This document shows positions 9,367 through 17,439 of a stretch of 64,000 bases of DNA, one piece after another. The notes beneath the pieces were generated by a model. It had not been told where the DNA came from, ran no database searches, and was given only the letters and a program-made list of their open reading frames with translations. The stretch comes from JBCDCY01 sp039180875. Its GTDB lineage: Bacteria > Pseudomonadota > Alphaproteobacteria > Rhodobacterales > Rhodobacteraceae. Each line of letters begins with the position of its first letter. The stretch's first letter is position 1. Where the stretch lies: assembly GCA_039180875.1 (NCBI GenBank), contig JBCDCY010000008.1, forward strand, positions 62,001-126,000. The letters run 5' to 3'. The translations under genes were made by a program, and so were the position numbers.

Positions 9367-10571
9367 CAGGCGCCGAGCCCCGTCCGCATGGCCAGGTGGC
9401 GAAGCGGCGTCGCCCCGTGCAGCAGGCCGAGGCCGACGTTGCGGAGGTCGCGGATCGGCTGCGCCTCGGCCATCGCTGCCCGGTTGAGCATGTCGATCCC
9501 CACGGCCCGCATCGCCACATCCGGGGCGCGCTGGCGGGCGTAGCGGGTGAGGAGGTCGGGGGCGCCGATGTCTTGCCCGGCCGTGCGCGCGGCGATCACC
9601 AGATCGAGCAGGGCGGCGATATCGGCCAGGCTGGTGTTGAGGCCCTGGGCCCCGATCGGCGGCATCACATGGGCGGCCTCGGCCACCAGCGCCGTGCGGG
9701 GCCCGGCCAACCGCTCCGCCTGACGGGAGATGATCGGCCATAACCGCCGCTCGCCCACCAGCCTAAGCGACCCGAGCACGCCGCAGGCGCGGGCGTTCAG
9801 CGCCGCGTTGAACGCGGGCGCCGCGAGGCCCATCAGGCGCGTCGCCTCCGCGCCCCGGTCCATCCAAACCACCGCCGACATCGGCTGGCCGTCACGATCC
9901 GGAAGCGGGACAAGGGTGAAGGGCCCGCCGGTGCGATGGATCTCGGTCGAGACGCCCTCGTGCGGCCGGTCGTGGGCCACGGCGAAGACCAGTGCCTTCT
10001 GACCATAGCGCTGGGTGCGCACCCCGATGCCGAGGGCGCTGCGCACGAACGAGTCCCGCCCGTCGGCCGCGATCAGCAGGGGCGCCCGCACCTGTCGGTC
10101 GCCGGAGAGTGTGACGACCACGTCCCGAAGCCGCGGCACCACGCCCTCCACCGTCGCGGGCGCGAGCAAGGTGACCGCGTCACGCCCTGCGATCTCCGCC
10201 ACCATCTCTCGCCTTAGCAGCCAGTTGGGCAGGTTGTAGCCGAACGCCTCCTGCCCGATCTCGGTGGCGGCAAAGTCGGCGATCCGGCGGATGCGGTTCT
10301 CCACCCCGCCGGCATCGGCCAGGCGCATGATGCGGAGCGCCGCGCCAAAGGGCGCGAGCCGGCGCCAGAGCCCTGCCCGCTCGAACAGCGCGACGGAGGG
10401 CATGAGGAACGCGGTGGAGCGGAGGTCGGAGCTTGCCGCCCCCTCCTCCGTCACCGGCGGGGCGCTGTCGACGCACACCACGCGAAAGCGCTCCGCCGCA
10501 AAGGCGATGGCGGCGGTCAGGCCGGCGATGCCGCCCCCGGCGATGACGATATCGCTCTCAAGTCGCTCCAT
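9366..10571 (-). CDS. UbiH/UbiF/COQ6-family FAD-dependent hydroxylase
   Basis: A 401-residue flavoprotein monooxygenase of the ubiquinone-biosynthesis family, which hydroxylates the quinone ring. The FAD site is VIAGGGIAGLTAAIAFA; DLRSTAF and ADGRDSFVRSALG are the usual second and third motifs; AHVMPPIGAQGLNTSLAD is the C-terminal FAD-contact motif, with AEAAH in place of the common GDAAH. The ring position (C5, C6 or C1) cannot be assigned from sequence alone. Transcribed towards nrdJ; the next gene on the same strand begins 40 bases upstream. Confidence 0.85.
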   Translation of the reverse strand: MERLESDIVIAGGGIAGLTAAIAFAAERFRVVCVDSAPPVTEEGAASSDLRSTAFLMPSVALFERAGLWRRLAPFGAALRIMRLADAGGVENRIRRIADFAATEIGQEAFGYNLPNWLLRREMVAEIAGRDAVTLLAPATVEGVVPRLRDVVVTLSGDRQVRAPLLIAADGRDSFVRSALGIGVRTQRYGQKALVFAVAHDRPHEGVSTEIHRTGGPFTLVPLPDRDGQPMSAVVWMDRGAEATRLMGLAAPAFNAALNARACGVLGSLRLVGERRLWPIISRQAERLAGPRTALVAEAAHVMPPIGAQGLNTSLADIAALLDLVIAARTAGQDIGAPDLLTRYARQRAPDVAMRAVGIDMLNRAAMAEAQPIRDLRNVGLGLLHGATPLRHLAMRTGLGA

Positions 10572-10611
10572 ATACCCAACCTAAGCAGCGAGAGCGCGAC
10601 GGACAGGGGCC

Positions 10612-11265
10612 TTAGACGAGACGCGTCAGAAAGTCCGACAGATCCTCGGTCGCGTGATGCACGTGGTCGTGGCCCGCCTCCTCCCCCACCAGCACGGTGC
10701 GCATCCCGAGGGCGTGGGGCACGGCGAGGTTGCGTGGATCATCCTCGAACATCGCGCCGGCCTGCACGGCGATGCCGCCGGCCGCGAACACCCGCTCGAA
10801 CGCATCGGCCGCAGGCTTCGGGCGGTAGTCGGCATCCTCGATCCCGAACATGCCGTCAAAGACCTGCGCCAGGCCGAGCGCCGCCGTCACCCGCTCCGCA
10901 TGGCCGCGGGAGCCGTTGGTGTAGACGATCTTGCGCCCCGGCAAGGCGTCGATCGCCCGCGCGAGCCGCCGGTCGGGGCCGAGCTCGGAGAGGTCGATCT
11001 CATGCACCTCGGCCAGGAACGGCTCCGGCGCGATGGCGTGCTCCTGCATCAGACCGGCGAGCGTCGTGCCGTAGCGCGTCCAGTAGTCGACGCGCAGCGC
11101 CACGGCGTCGTCGTGGTCGAGCCGGATCTCGCGCATCACGTAGTCCGTCATCCGCGCCTCGATCTGGGAGAACAGCCGCGCACCGGGCGGATAGAGTGTG
11201 TTGTCGAGGTCGAAGACCCAATGCGTCACATGGGAAAAGGCATCGCGCGGCATATGATCAACCAT
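10612..11265 (-). CDS. HAD-superfamily hydrolase, pyrimidine 5'-nucleotidase type
   Basis: A 217-residue protein. HAD motif I is VFDLDNTLYPP, motif II is VYTNGSRGHAERV, motif III lysine lies in DYRPKPAADAF, and motif IV is MFEDDPRNL. The DNTLYPP version is typical of the pyrimidine 5'-nucleotidase (TIGR01993) subgroup, which removes phosphate from nucleotides. Two starts, 11265 and 11253, are possible (MVDHMPRDAF); neither has a strong ribosome site. Divergent from the methyltransferase at 11306. Confidence 0.85.
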   Translation of the reverse strand: MVDHMPRDAFSHVTHWVFDLDNTLYPPGARLFSQIEARMTDYVMREIRLDHDDAVALRVDYWTRYGTTLAGLMQEHAIAPEPFLAEVHEIDLSELGPDRRLARAIDALPGRKIVYTNGSRGHAERVTAALGLAQVFDGMFGIEDADYRPKPAADAFERVFAAGGIAVQAGAMFEDDPRNLAVPHALGMRTVLVGEEAGHDHVHHATEDLSDFLTRLV

Positions 11266-11305
11266 AGGACCGGCGCGATGGCCTGTCCAACGCGGGGAGT
11301 GGGCC

Positions 11306-12127
11306 ATGGCGACGACGATGGATTGGCAGGGCGAGGTGGGCGCCCACTGGGCGGCACAGCAAGCGACGTTCGACCACCTGCTCGCTTCGGTGGGCGAGGC
11401 CGGGATGGCGGTGCTCGCGCCGAAGGAGGGGGAGCGCATCCTCGATCTCGGCTGTGGCGCCGGGGCGAGCACCCGGGCGCTGGCGGCAAGCGGGGCCCGG
11501 GCGACCGGCGTCGACATCTCCCCCGATCTGGTGGCCCTGGCTCGGGCGGCCGGCGGCGGGCCACACTATCTGCAGGGCGACGCCGGCACCGTCGACCTCG
11601 ACGGCCCCCACGATGCATTGTTCTCCCGCTGCGGCTCGATGTTCTTCGCGACGCCGGTGCTGGCCCTCGCCCATCTGCGCCAGGCCTTGCGGCCGGGGGC
11701 GCGGGCGGTGCTGGTCTGCTGGCGCGACGCCGCGGCCAATCCCTGGATCCGCGTGCCCCTGAACGCCGTCAGCGATCTGTTGGGCGCGGCGGCGGCGCCC
11801 GCGGCTCCCGGCGCGCCGGGGCTTTTCGCCTGGGCCGATCCGGAGGTCTTCCTGCCGATCCTGCGCGACGCGGGGTGGGAGGAGATCTCCCACACCGCAC
11901 ACGATGTGGACGTCACGCTCTCCCATCCCGGACAGGCGGATCCGGTTGAAGCGGCGATCGAGGCGCTGACCCGCGTCGGACCCCTCCGCGGCAGGCTCGC
12001 CGACGTCGATCAGGCGACTGTGGCGGCGGTGGAGGAGGCGCTGCGCCCGGTCCTCGCCGCTCATGTCGATGGCGACGCCGTCCGGCTCGGCGCCGGGCTT
12101 TGGATCGTCACCGCCCGGGCGCCGTGA
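11306..12127 (+). CDS. Class I SAM-dependent methyltransferase
   Basis: A 273-residue protein. The SAM-binding motif I is ILDLGCGAGASTRALA, followed by the acidic ribose-binding residue in ATGVDIS. The motif IV region is DALFSRCGSMFF. The C-terminal half is a small-molecule methyltransferase fold with ALRPGARAVLVCWRD. The substrate is unknown. It is divergent from the HAD hydrolase with only about 40 bases between starts. Confidence 0.8.
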   Translation: MATTMDWQGEVGAHWAAQQATFDHLLASVGEAGMAVLAPKEGERILDLGCGAGASTRALAASGARATGVDISPDLVALARAAGGGPHYLQGDAGTVDLDGPHDALFSRCGSMFFATPVLALAHLRQALRPGARAVLVCWRDAAANPWIRVPLNAVSDLLGAAAAPAAPGAPGLFAWADPEVFLPILRDAGWEEISHTAHDVDVTLSHPGQADPVEAAIEALTRVGPLRGRLADVDQATVAAVEEALRPVLAAHVDGDAVRLGAGLWIVTARAP

Positions 12128-12216
12128 CGGATCACTTGGGGCGGATTTCGATCCGACGGACTCAGGCAGGTCGAGATCCAAGACGAGCAAGTCGTTCAAG
12201 TCGTGGCACTTTCCGG

Positions 12217-12238
12217 TCAGACGGGTGATCCGGTCTGA
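12217..12238. promoter_or_regulatory. Inverted repeat upstream of gntR-like gene
   Basis: TCAGAC (12217-12222) and GTCTGA (12233-12238) form a perfect six-base dyad with a 10-base spacer, about 80 bases before the regulator start. A separate direct repeat GGATGCATAC occurs at 12281-12290 and 12342-12351, the second inside the coding region. Either could be an autoregulatory site; this is speculative. Confidence 0.3.
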
Positions 12239-12318
12239 ACGAAAAACGCTCTGGCTGGACCGCCCCCTGCGGCCGGCCTAGGATGCATACCATCGAATGC
12301 CAAACGGGGTGACGGGCC

Positions 12319-12957
12319 GTGCCACCGGGCGATGCGCAGGCGGATGCATACAGTCTCATTCTAGGAGCGATCGAGCGCGGCGATTACCGCCCGGGCGAGC
12401 GGCTGGTGGAGTCGAGCCTCGCCGACCGCTTCAACGTCTCCCGCACCCCGGTGCGCGAGGCGCTGCAACGCCTGGAGACCCAGGGCATCCTAACCCGGGA
12501 TGGGCGGAGCCTGATCGTCGCCTCCCTCAGCCATGACGAACTGGGCGAGCTCTACGTCGTGCGCACGGAGCTTGAGGCGCTGGCCGGCCGCCTCGCCGCC
12601 CAGCATGCCGCGCCGGAGGAGATCCGGGTGCTGCGCGACATGGTGACCGCCGACCGCGGCCTGATCGGCAATGCAAGGGGCCTGGCCGAGGCCAACCGCC
12701 GCTTCCACCGACAGATGCACCTGGCGAGCCACAACCGCTACCTGATCCGCCAGCTCGAGATGGTGCGCCGCTCGATGGCCCTGCTCGACCGAACGACCCT
12801 GGCGGCCGAGGGTCGGGGCGATGCAGCATTGGATGAGCACAGCGCCATCGTCGAGGCCATCGCCGCCCGGGATGGCGACGCTGCAGATCGCGCGGTCCGT
12901 GTCCATATTTCAACAGCTTACGAGACGCGGTTGAAAAGCGATGCCTATTCGGCTTGA
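12319..12957 (+). CDS. GntR-family transcriptional regulator (FadR/FCD subfamily)
   Basis: A 212-residue DNA-binding protein. The N-terminal winged helix contains ERGDYRPGERLVESSLADRF and SRTPVREALQRLETQG, the GntR signature. The C-terminal half is an all-helical FCD ligand domain (LYVVRTELEALAGRLAA, NRRFHRQMHLAS with the metal-binding His, EHSAIVEAIAARDGDAA). The start is GTG 12319. FCD regulators usually sense organic or sugar acids. The target is unknown; the sulfotransferase-like gene follows 15 bases later and may be co-transcribed. Confidence 0.88.
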   Translation: MPPGDAQADAYSLILGAIERGDYRPGERLVESSLADRFNVSRTPVREALQRLETQGILTRDGRSLIVASLSHDELGELYVVRTELEALAGRLAAQHAAPEEIRVLRDMVTADRGLIGNARGLAEANRRFHRQMHLASHNRYLIRQLEMVRRSMALLDRTTLAAEGRGDAALDEHSAIVEAIAARDGDAADRAVRVHISTAYETRLKSDAYSA

Positions 12958-12972
12958 GGGGGCCTGAGGGCG

Positions 12973-13812
12973 ATGGGCCGGCTCGTGCTGCACATCGGCA
13001 TGCACAAGACCGGCACAAGCTCGATCCAACGCTTCCTGTCGCGCAATCGCCAGCTGCTTGCGGCTTTCGGCATCGACTACACCACGGCCCGAGGGCGGGA
13101 CGGGCGGCGCCTGCCGAAGCACAACGATCTCTTCCGGGCAATCACCGCCGAGAAGGATCACGGCGCCCCGGATCCGGATTTCGGCGCCTCGGCCGGTCGC
13201 ATTGCGGCGCTTGGGGCCCGGGTGGCGCGGATCCGGGGCACGGTGGTCGTGAGTGCGGAGGGCCTGTCGGGCCCCGATCCGGCCTTCGCCCAGGCCCTCG
13301 CCCCGCTCACCGGCCTGGACGTGCGCGTCGTCGTCTTCCTCCGCCGCCAGGACATGTGGGTGGAGAGCTTCTACACTCAGATGATCCGGAACCAGGAGGT
13401 GCGGGAGCATCGGAGCTTTGCCGACTTCCTCGCCGATCCCGCCACCCGGGCACAGCTCGACTATGCGGGTCTGCTCGGCCGCTGGGGTCAGGTCTTCGGT
13501 CGTGAGCGGCTGGCGGTGGTGGCCTTCGACGGCCGCGAACCGCCGGTCGCCGCCTTCCTCAGGGCCGCCGGCCTGCCGGAAGGTCTCGCCCGCCTGCCCC
13601 ATGGTCGGGCCTGGCTGAACACCATGCCACCGCCCGATGCACTGCGCAGGCTGCGCGCCGCGAACACCGAGGATGCCACCACGCCGACGGAGGCCCCGCT
13701 CGGCTTCGTCTCTGAAGAGGAGCGTGCCGCCTTCCTCGCCGACTACGAAGACACGACCGCCCAGATCGCCGCCGCCTACGGCGTCACACTGCCCGGCATC
13801 TCGGACGCTTGA
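12973..13812 (+). CDS. Sulfotransferase-like P-loop protein
   Basis: A 279-residue protein beginning LVLHIGMHKTGTSSIQRFL. The HKTGTSS loop is the 5'-PAPS phosphate-binding motif of sulfotransferase-fold proteins. A later RVVVFLRRQDMWVESFYTQ matches the family's RxPxxxxxS region that contacts the 3'-phosphate. The acceptor is unknown; relatives modify cell-surface glycans or are uncharacterised. It lies 15 bases after the GntR regulator on the same strand. Confidence 0.7.
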   Translation: MGRLVLHIGMHKTGTSSIQRFLSRNRQLLAAFGIDYTTARGRDGRRLPKHNDLFRAITAEKDHGAPDPDFGASAGRIAALGARVARIRGTVVVSAEGLSGPDPAFAQALAPLTGLDVRVVVFLRRQDMWVESFYTQMIRNQEVREHRSFADFLADPATRAQLDYAGLLGRWGQVFGRERLAVVAFDGREPPVAAFLRAAGLPEGLARLPHGRAWLNTMPPPDALRRLRAANTEDATTPTEAPLGFVSEEERAAFLADYEDTTAQIAAAYGVTLPGISDA

Positions 13813-13904
13813 CCCCCGTCCAGCCAATCAAAGAACGTCGTCCCAGCAAAAGGCCGCAGGCCAAAGGCGGCAGAGCCCCAACCCTTACCGGCCAACGCGA
13901 CCAG

Positions 13905-14141
13905 CTAGCCGTCTTTGCGCTCAAGATGGCGCGCGATCCGCTGGACGATCGAGAGCGCGAGGAACAGCAGGCAGGCGAGCGCGAGGAACCTGTACTCCCA
14001 ATAGGACACCAGCGGCCCGCCGAGGGCCGTGTCGCGCAGCCAGCGGCGCACCGCGCCCTGTTGGTCCCAGAGCGACCAGGCCCCGGCCGCAGCACCCCAG
14101 GTGAGCATCACCAACAGCACACGGCGCAGAAGCGCGCGCAT
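13905..14141 (-). CDS. Small membrane protein, last gene of ferric-reductase/Rieske operon
   Basis: A 78-residue protein with two predicted membrane helices (LLRRVLLVMLTWGAAAGAW and FLALACLLFLALSIV) and a positively charged tail (RIARHLERKDG). Its ATG overlaps the stop of the preceding gene in an ATGA arrangement. No known domain. The context suggests an accessory subunit of the membrane redox complex. Confidence 0.65.
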   Translation of the reverse strand: MRALLRRVLLVMLTWGAAAGAWSLWDQQGAVRRWLRDTALGGPLVSYWEYRFLALACLLFLALSIVQRIARHLERKDG

Positions 14142-14881
14142 CAGGGCACCACACGCAGGCTGTCGGTCTCAACCCGAAAGACCGGCAGCGCGCCCTGGCG
14201 CTCCACCTCTCCGTCGAGGGAGACCAGGAGCGCCGTATAGTCCAGCACCCCCGGGTCAAGCGGCCCGCCGTCCGGGCCGGCGAGGAGGAAGATCCGCGCC
14301 CCGGCCACCGCATCGGTCGCCAGAAAGATCGGCGGCACGCCCCCGAGCAGGCAGAAGTTGGCGCAACCGCGGTGGGCCCGGCCGATGCCGGGCCGCATGG
14401 CGCCAGCGTAGCACTTGCCGTCGCAGATCTCGCCGGTGATGCGCCAGCGGCCGAGGGGCTCGGTCAGCGGCAACGCCGCCGGCCCCTCCGCGGCGGTGAG
14501 GCGCCCGCCCGCCACCTGGAAAGCCTCGAAGGCGTCACGCTGCAGCGCCACCCCTTCGACCGTAACGCGCCGGCCGTCGAGGGAGGCGGCCGCCACCACG
14601 CCGCGCTTGCCTCCGGCCGAGAGCAGAAGCGGCGTGCCCGGCGCATGTTCCGGGCTCTCCAACACGTGCAGCACCGGATAGGGCTCGGCCACCAGCACCC
14701 CGGTGACGGCGATCCGGCCCCAGTCGAAGCGAAAGGCGCCCTCCCCCGGATCGTCCTGGGTGACGGAGAGCGCGTAGCCGAGGCCCGCGAACGTGCCGAG
14801 CAGCAGCAGAGCCGCAAGCAGCAGGAACCGGCGCAGGCCTCGAGGCGGCGCTGCCCAGCCGATGAAGAACGGCTCGGCCAT
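14141..14881 (-). CDS. Membrane-anchored protein with conserved cysteine motif
   Basis: A 246-residue protein with one N-terminal membrane helix (RFLLLAALLLLGTFAGLGYAL) and a presumed periplasmic beta-rich domain. Near the middle is ICDGKCYAGAMRPGIGRAHR followed by GCANFCLLGG, giving two CxxxC pairs within about 25 residues, a pattern suited to metal or cofactor binding or to disulfides. The gene overlaps both neighbours by ATGA. I recognise this type of cysteine/GGxPP motif only as conserved in uncharacterised membrane proteins. It is probably a redox partner of the Rieske protein upstream. Confidence 0.65.
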   Translation of the reverse strand: MAEPFFIGWAAPPRGLRRFLLLAALLLLGTFAGLGYALSVTQDDPGEGAFRFDWGRIAVTGVLVAEPYPVLHVLESPEHAPGTPLLLSAGGKRGVVAAASLDGRRVTVEGVALQRDAFEAFQVAGGRLTAAEGPAALPLTEPLGRWRITGEICDGKCYAGAMRPGIGRAHRGCANFCLLGGVPPIFLATDAVAGARIFLLAGPDGGPLDPGVLDYTALLVSLDGEVERQGALPVFRVETDSLRVVP

Positions 14882-15915
14882 CAGGTGCCCCCCTCAAGCG
14901 ACAGGGGCGGCACCGGCGTCCCCGGGGGATTGGCGCGGCGGTCGATCCAGACCTGACCTTCCGCTAGACGCAGGTTGTAGGTCGGCAAGCGCTCGGTATA
15001 GGGCGCCGGGGCGCAACCGTCCTCCAGCCGGTACTGGAAGCCGTGCCAGGGGCAGGTCACGCAGCCGTCGATGATCCGCCCCTCGCCGAGCGGCCCGTTC
15101 TGATGGGCGCAGGCGTTGGAGATGGCGGAGAGGCTGTCGCCCCGGCGAAAGACCGCCGCCCGCTCGTCGCCCGCAAGGCCCACGACGATGGCGCGGCCGT
15201 CCTCGAACCGCTCCACCGGCGCGACGGCAAGCCAGCGCGCCCGGTCCTGCGGCCGCGGCCGCCGCCAGGCCATGAGATGCAGGAGCGCGACGCTCAGCGC
15301 CCCGGCGCCCACCACCAGTGCAAAGGTGGGATCGCGAGCCGATTGCAGATAACCGAAGGCAACGTGCGCCACGACGGCGAGATAGGCCGGATAGATCAGC
15401 AGATGCAGCGTCTTCCAGACCGCAGGCGTCAGGAAATGCAGCCAGAAATCATGGCTGGTGGCCGCCAGGATGCCGAGCGCCAGCAGGGCGAAGAGGCCAA
15501 GATACTCGAACGACACGGCCCGCACGTCCGGCATCGCGGCGTTGGCGATCAGCAGCCCCTCCAGCGGCGGGGTGGCGGAGAAGGCGTAGTACCAGTCGAG
15601 CACGTAGGTCGTGTGGGTAAACGCCACCAACGCGGTCAGCACGCCGAAATGGCGCCGATTGTAGAGCAGCGGCAGGAAGCGCCGGTCGAGCCGCGCCAGC
15701 GGCCCGATGCAGAGGATGAAGGTCATCATCAGGAAGGCGCAGGAGCCGAAGGCGCGCATCCGCACCACCGCACCGTCAATCGGTCGACCGAGATCGGCGG
15801 CCGGCGTGCCGACGCGCACGAAGATGTAGATGTAGCCCACCACCGCCAGCAGCAGGACCGCGTCGTAGAGGTATTTGTTGAGGCCCCACTGGACGGGCTC
15901 GTAGCGGACGCTCAC
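14881..15915 (-). CDS. Ferric-reductase-like haem membrane protein fused to a Rieske [2Fe-2S] domain
   Basis: A 344-residue protein. Residues ~10-230 form about six membrane helices with histidines spaced as in ferric-reductase/MsrQ-type b-haem proteins (FTHTTYVLDWYY; TSHDFWLHFLTP; LHLLIYPAYLAVVAHVAFGY). The C-terminal ~100 residues are a Rieske ferredoxin domain (CAHQNGPLG... CPWHGFQY, C-x-H and C-x2-H). The GTG start at 15915 overlaps the stop of the upstream gene (GTGA). The fusion implies electron transfer between membrane haem and an iron-sulfur centre. The electron donor and acceptor are unknown. Confidence 0.82.
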   Translation of the reverse strand: MSVRYEPVQWGLNKYLYDAVLLLAVVGYIYIFVRVGTPAADLGRPIDGAVVRMRAFGSCAFLMMTFILCIGPLARLDRRFLPLLYNRRHFGVLTALVAFTHTTYVLDWYYAFSATPPLEGLLIANAAMPDVRAVSFEYLGLFALLALGILAATSHDFWLHFLTPAVWKTLHLLIYPAYLAVVAHVAFGYLQSARDPTFALVVGAGALSVALLHLMAWRRPRPQDRARWLAVAPVERFEDGRAIVVGLAGDERAAVFRRGDSLSAISNACAHQNGPLGEGRIIDGCVTCPWHGFQYRLEDGCAPAPYTERLPTYNLRLAEGQVWIDRRANPPGTPVPPLSLEGGT

Positions 15916-16283
15916 CCATCGTCCCCGGCGCTGGACCCGGCCTCGGCCGGCAACGGGATCGCCGGAATGCCCTCGCCGGTCGGCTGGCGCAGCCCATAGG
16001 CGGCGAGCAAGATAACCGGCAGCAAGAGCAGCAGCAGCGTCGCCCCGGCCTGCCGGCGGTGGGGCGCGTCGGTCGGCGCCAGCGCGCCCCGCGACCAGCC
16101 GACCCAGCGCCAAAGCACGATCGGCCAGAGCAGCACGATGCCGGTCAACAGCAGCGGGCGGAAGGCATAGGCACCCCGGGCGGAGGGATCGACCCTGGCA
16201 ATGCCCCAGCCCAAAAACGGCACCGCGACCAGCAGCCCGATCAGGCCGTAGAGCCGCGCAATCTCCAGAATCGTCGGTGCCAT
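15912..16283 (-). CDS. Small multi-helix membrane protein, first gene of ferric-reductase/Rieske operon
   Basis: A 123-residue protein with three hydrophobic stretches (ARLYGLIGLLVAVPFLGWGI, FRPLLLTGIVLLWPIVLW, ATLLLLLLPVILLAAYGL). The ATG at 16283 begins MAPTILEIARLYG. Its stop overlaps the start of the ferric-reductase/Rieske gene. No family is recognised. It probably belongs to the same membrane complex. Confidence 0.7.
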   Translation of the reverse strand: MAPTILEIARLYGLIGLLVAVPFLGWGIARVDPSARGAYAFRPLLLTGIVLLWPIVLWRWVGWSRGALAPTDAPHRRQAGATLLLLLLPVILLAAYGLRQPTGEGIPAIPLPAEAGSSAGDDG

Positions 16284-16482
16284 CGTGGGGTGTGACCCTG
16301 ACCGCGCCAGCGACCCTGTCAAGGCGGCGCAGGCGCCCGGACGCGAGGGGCGCCGCGGCCCCATCGGCGAAACACCACCGCCGGGATCGGCGAGAGCTGC
16401 ATCGCGGTTGTCTCGCGGTCGAGACGCCTCTATCCCAAGACGATCAAGAGGCGCGCGCGGGCGCCGCGACCTCTCCGGCGCC

Positions 16483-17274
16483 ATGCGGACGGATGCGACC
16501 GTGACCCTCCCCCTGCCCCCGTTCTCGGCCAATCTCGGCTTTCTCTGGCGCGACCTGCCGCTCGCCGATGCCGTCGCCGCGGCGGCCGAGGCGGGGTTTG
16601 CGGCCGTCGAGGCGCACTGGCCCTATGCCGAAGATCCGCGCGCGCTTCGCGCAGCGCTCCAGGCGGCGGAGATGCCGCTCATCTGCATCAACACCCGCCG
16701 GGGCGATGTCGCGGCCGGCGACATGGGGCTCTCCGCCCTGCCCGACCGCAAGTCGGAAGCGATGGAGGCGGTGGAGGAGGCGATCGCCTTCGCCGCCACC
16801 GCAGGCGCGCGCCATGTCCACGTGATGGCCGGCCGAGCCGAGGGGCGCCGGGCGCACCAGGCGTTTCTCGGCCTGCTCGAGCAGGCCGCGAACCTCGGCC
16901 AGCGCCACGGCATCGGCGTGCTGATCGAGCCGCTGAACGCCATCGACGTGCCGGGCTACTTCCTCAACACCACCGACCAGGCCGCCGCCCTGCTGGCGGA
17001 GCTCGGCCGGGACGAAGTGCGGCTGATGTTCGACTGCTACCATGCCCAGATCTCGGAGGGTGATCTGACCCGGCGGCTCGAATGCCGGCTGCCGTTGATC
17101 GGCCATGTGCAGATCGCCGCCGTGCCGAGCCGGGCCGAGCCGGACGAGGGAGAAGTCGCCTATGGCCGCCTCCTCCGCCATCTCTGGCGCCTCGGCTACC
17201 AGGGTTACGTTGGGGCAGAATACCGACCGCGCACGCACACCGCTGCGGGACTTGGCTGGCTCACCGAGCTTTGA
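16483..17274 (+). CDS. Hydroxypyruvate isomerase-like TIM-barrel protein
   Basis: A 263-residue protein of the xylose-isomerase-like fold. ANLGFLWRDLPLADAVAAAA and FAAVEAHWPY open the barrel; VLIEPLNAIDVPGYFLNT and MFDCYHAQI carry the metal-binding Glu and Asp/His of the hydroxypyruvate isomerase (Hyi/OtnI) group; VGAEYRPR supplies the last acidic ligand. Such enzymes interconvert hydroxypyruvate and tartronate semialdehyde or isomerise related sugar acids. The start is ATG 16483; the upstream open frame is non-coding in character. Confidence 0.85.
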   Translation: MRTDATVTLPLPPFSANLGFLWRDLPLADAVAAAAEAGFAAVEAHWPYAEDPRALRAALQAAEMPLICINTRRGDVAAGDMGLSALPDRKSEAMEAVEEAIAFAATAGARHVHVMAGRAEGRRAHQAFLGLLEQAANLGQRHGIGVLIEPLNAIDVPGYFLNTTDQAAALLAELGRDEVRLMFDCYHAQISEGDLTRRLECRLPLIGHVQIAAVPSRAEPDEGEVAYGRLLRHLWRLGYQGYVGAEYRPRTHTAAGLGWLTEL

Positions 17275-17439
17275 ACGGATCGGCCGGCCGAGGGGCCTTG
17301 TTTTCCAGGATTTCGCCCTCTCCGGCGCGCAAGATAGGTTGCGTCCCGGCGACGACCGCGCAATGCTGCGCCTCGTTCGCGTCTCGACAGGTTCCCTCCC
17401 TGAACAGCTCCATTCGGACGCGCATCTGGAGGAAGTTTG

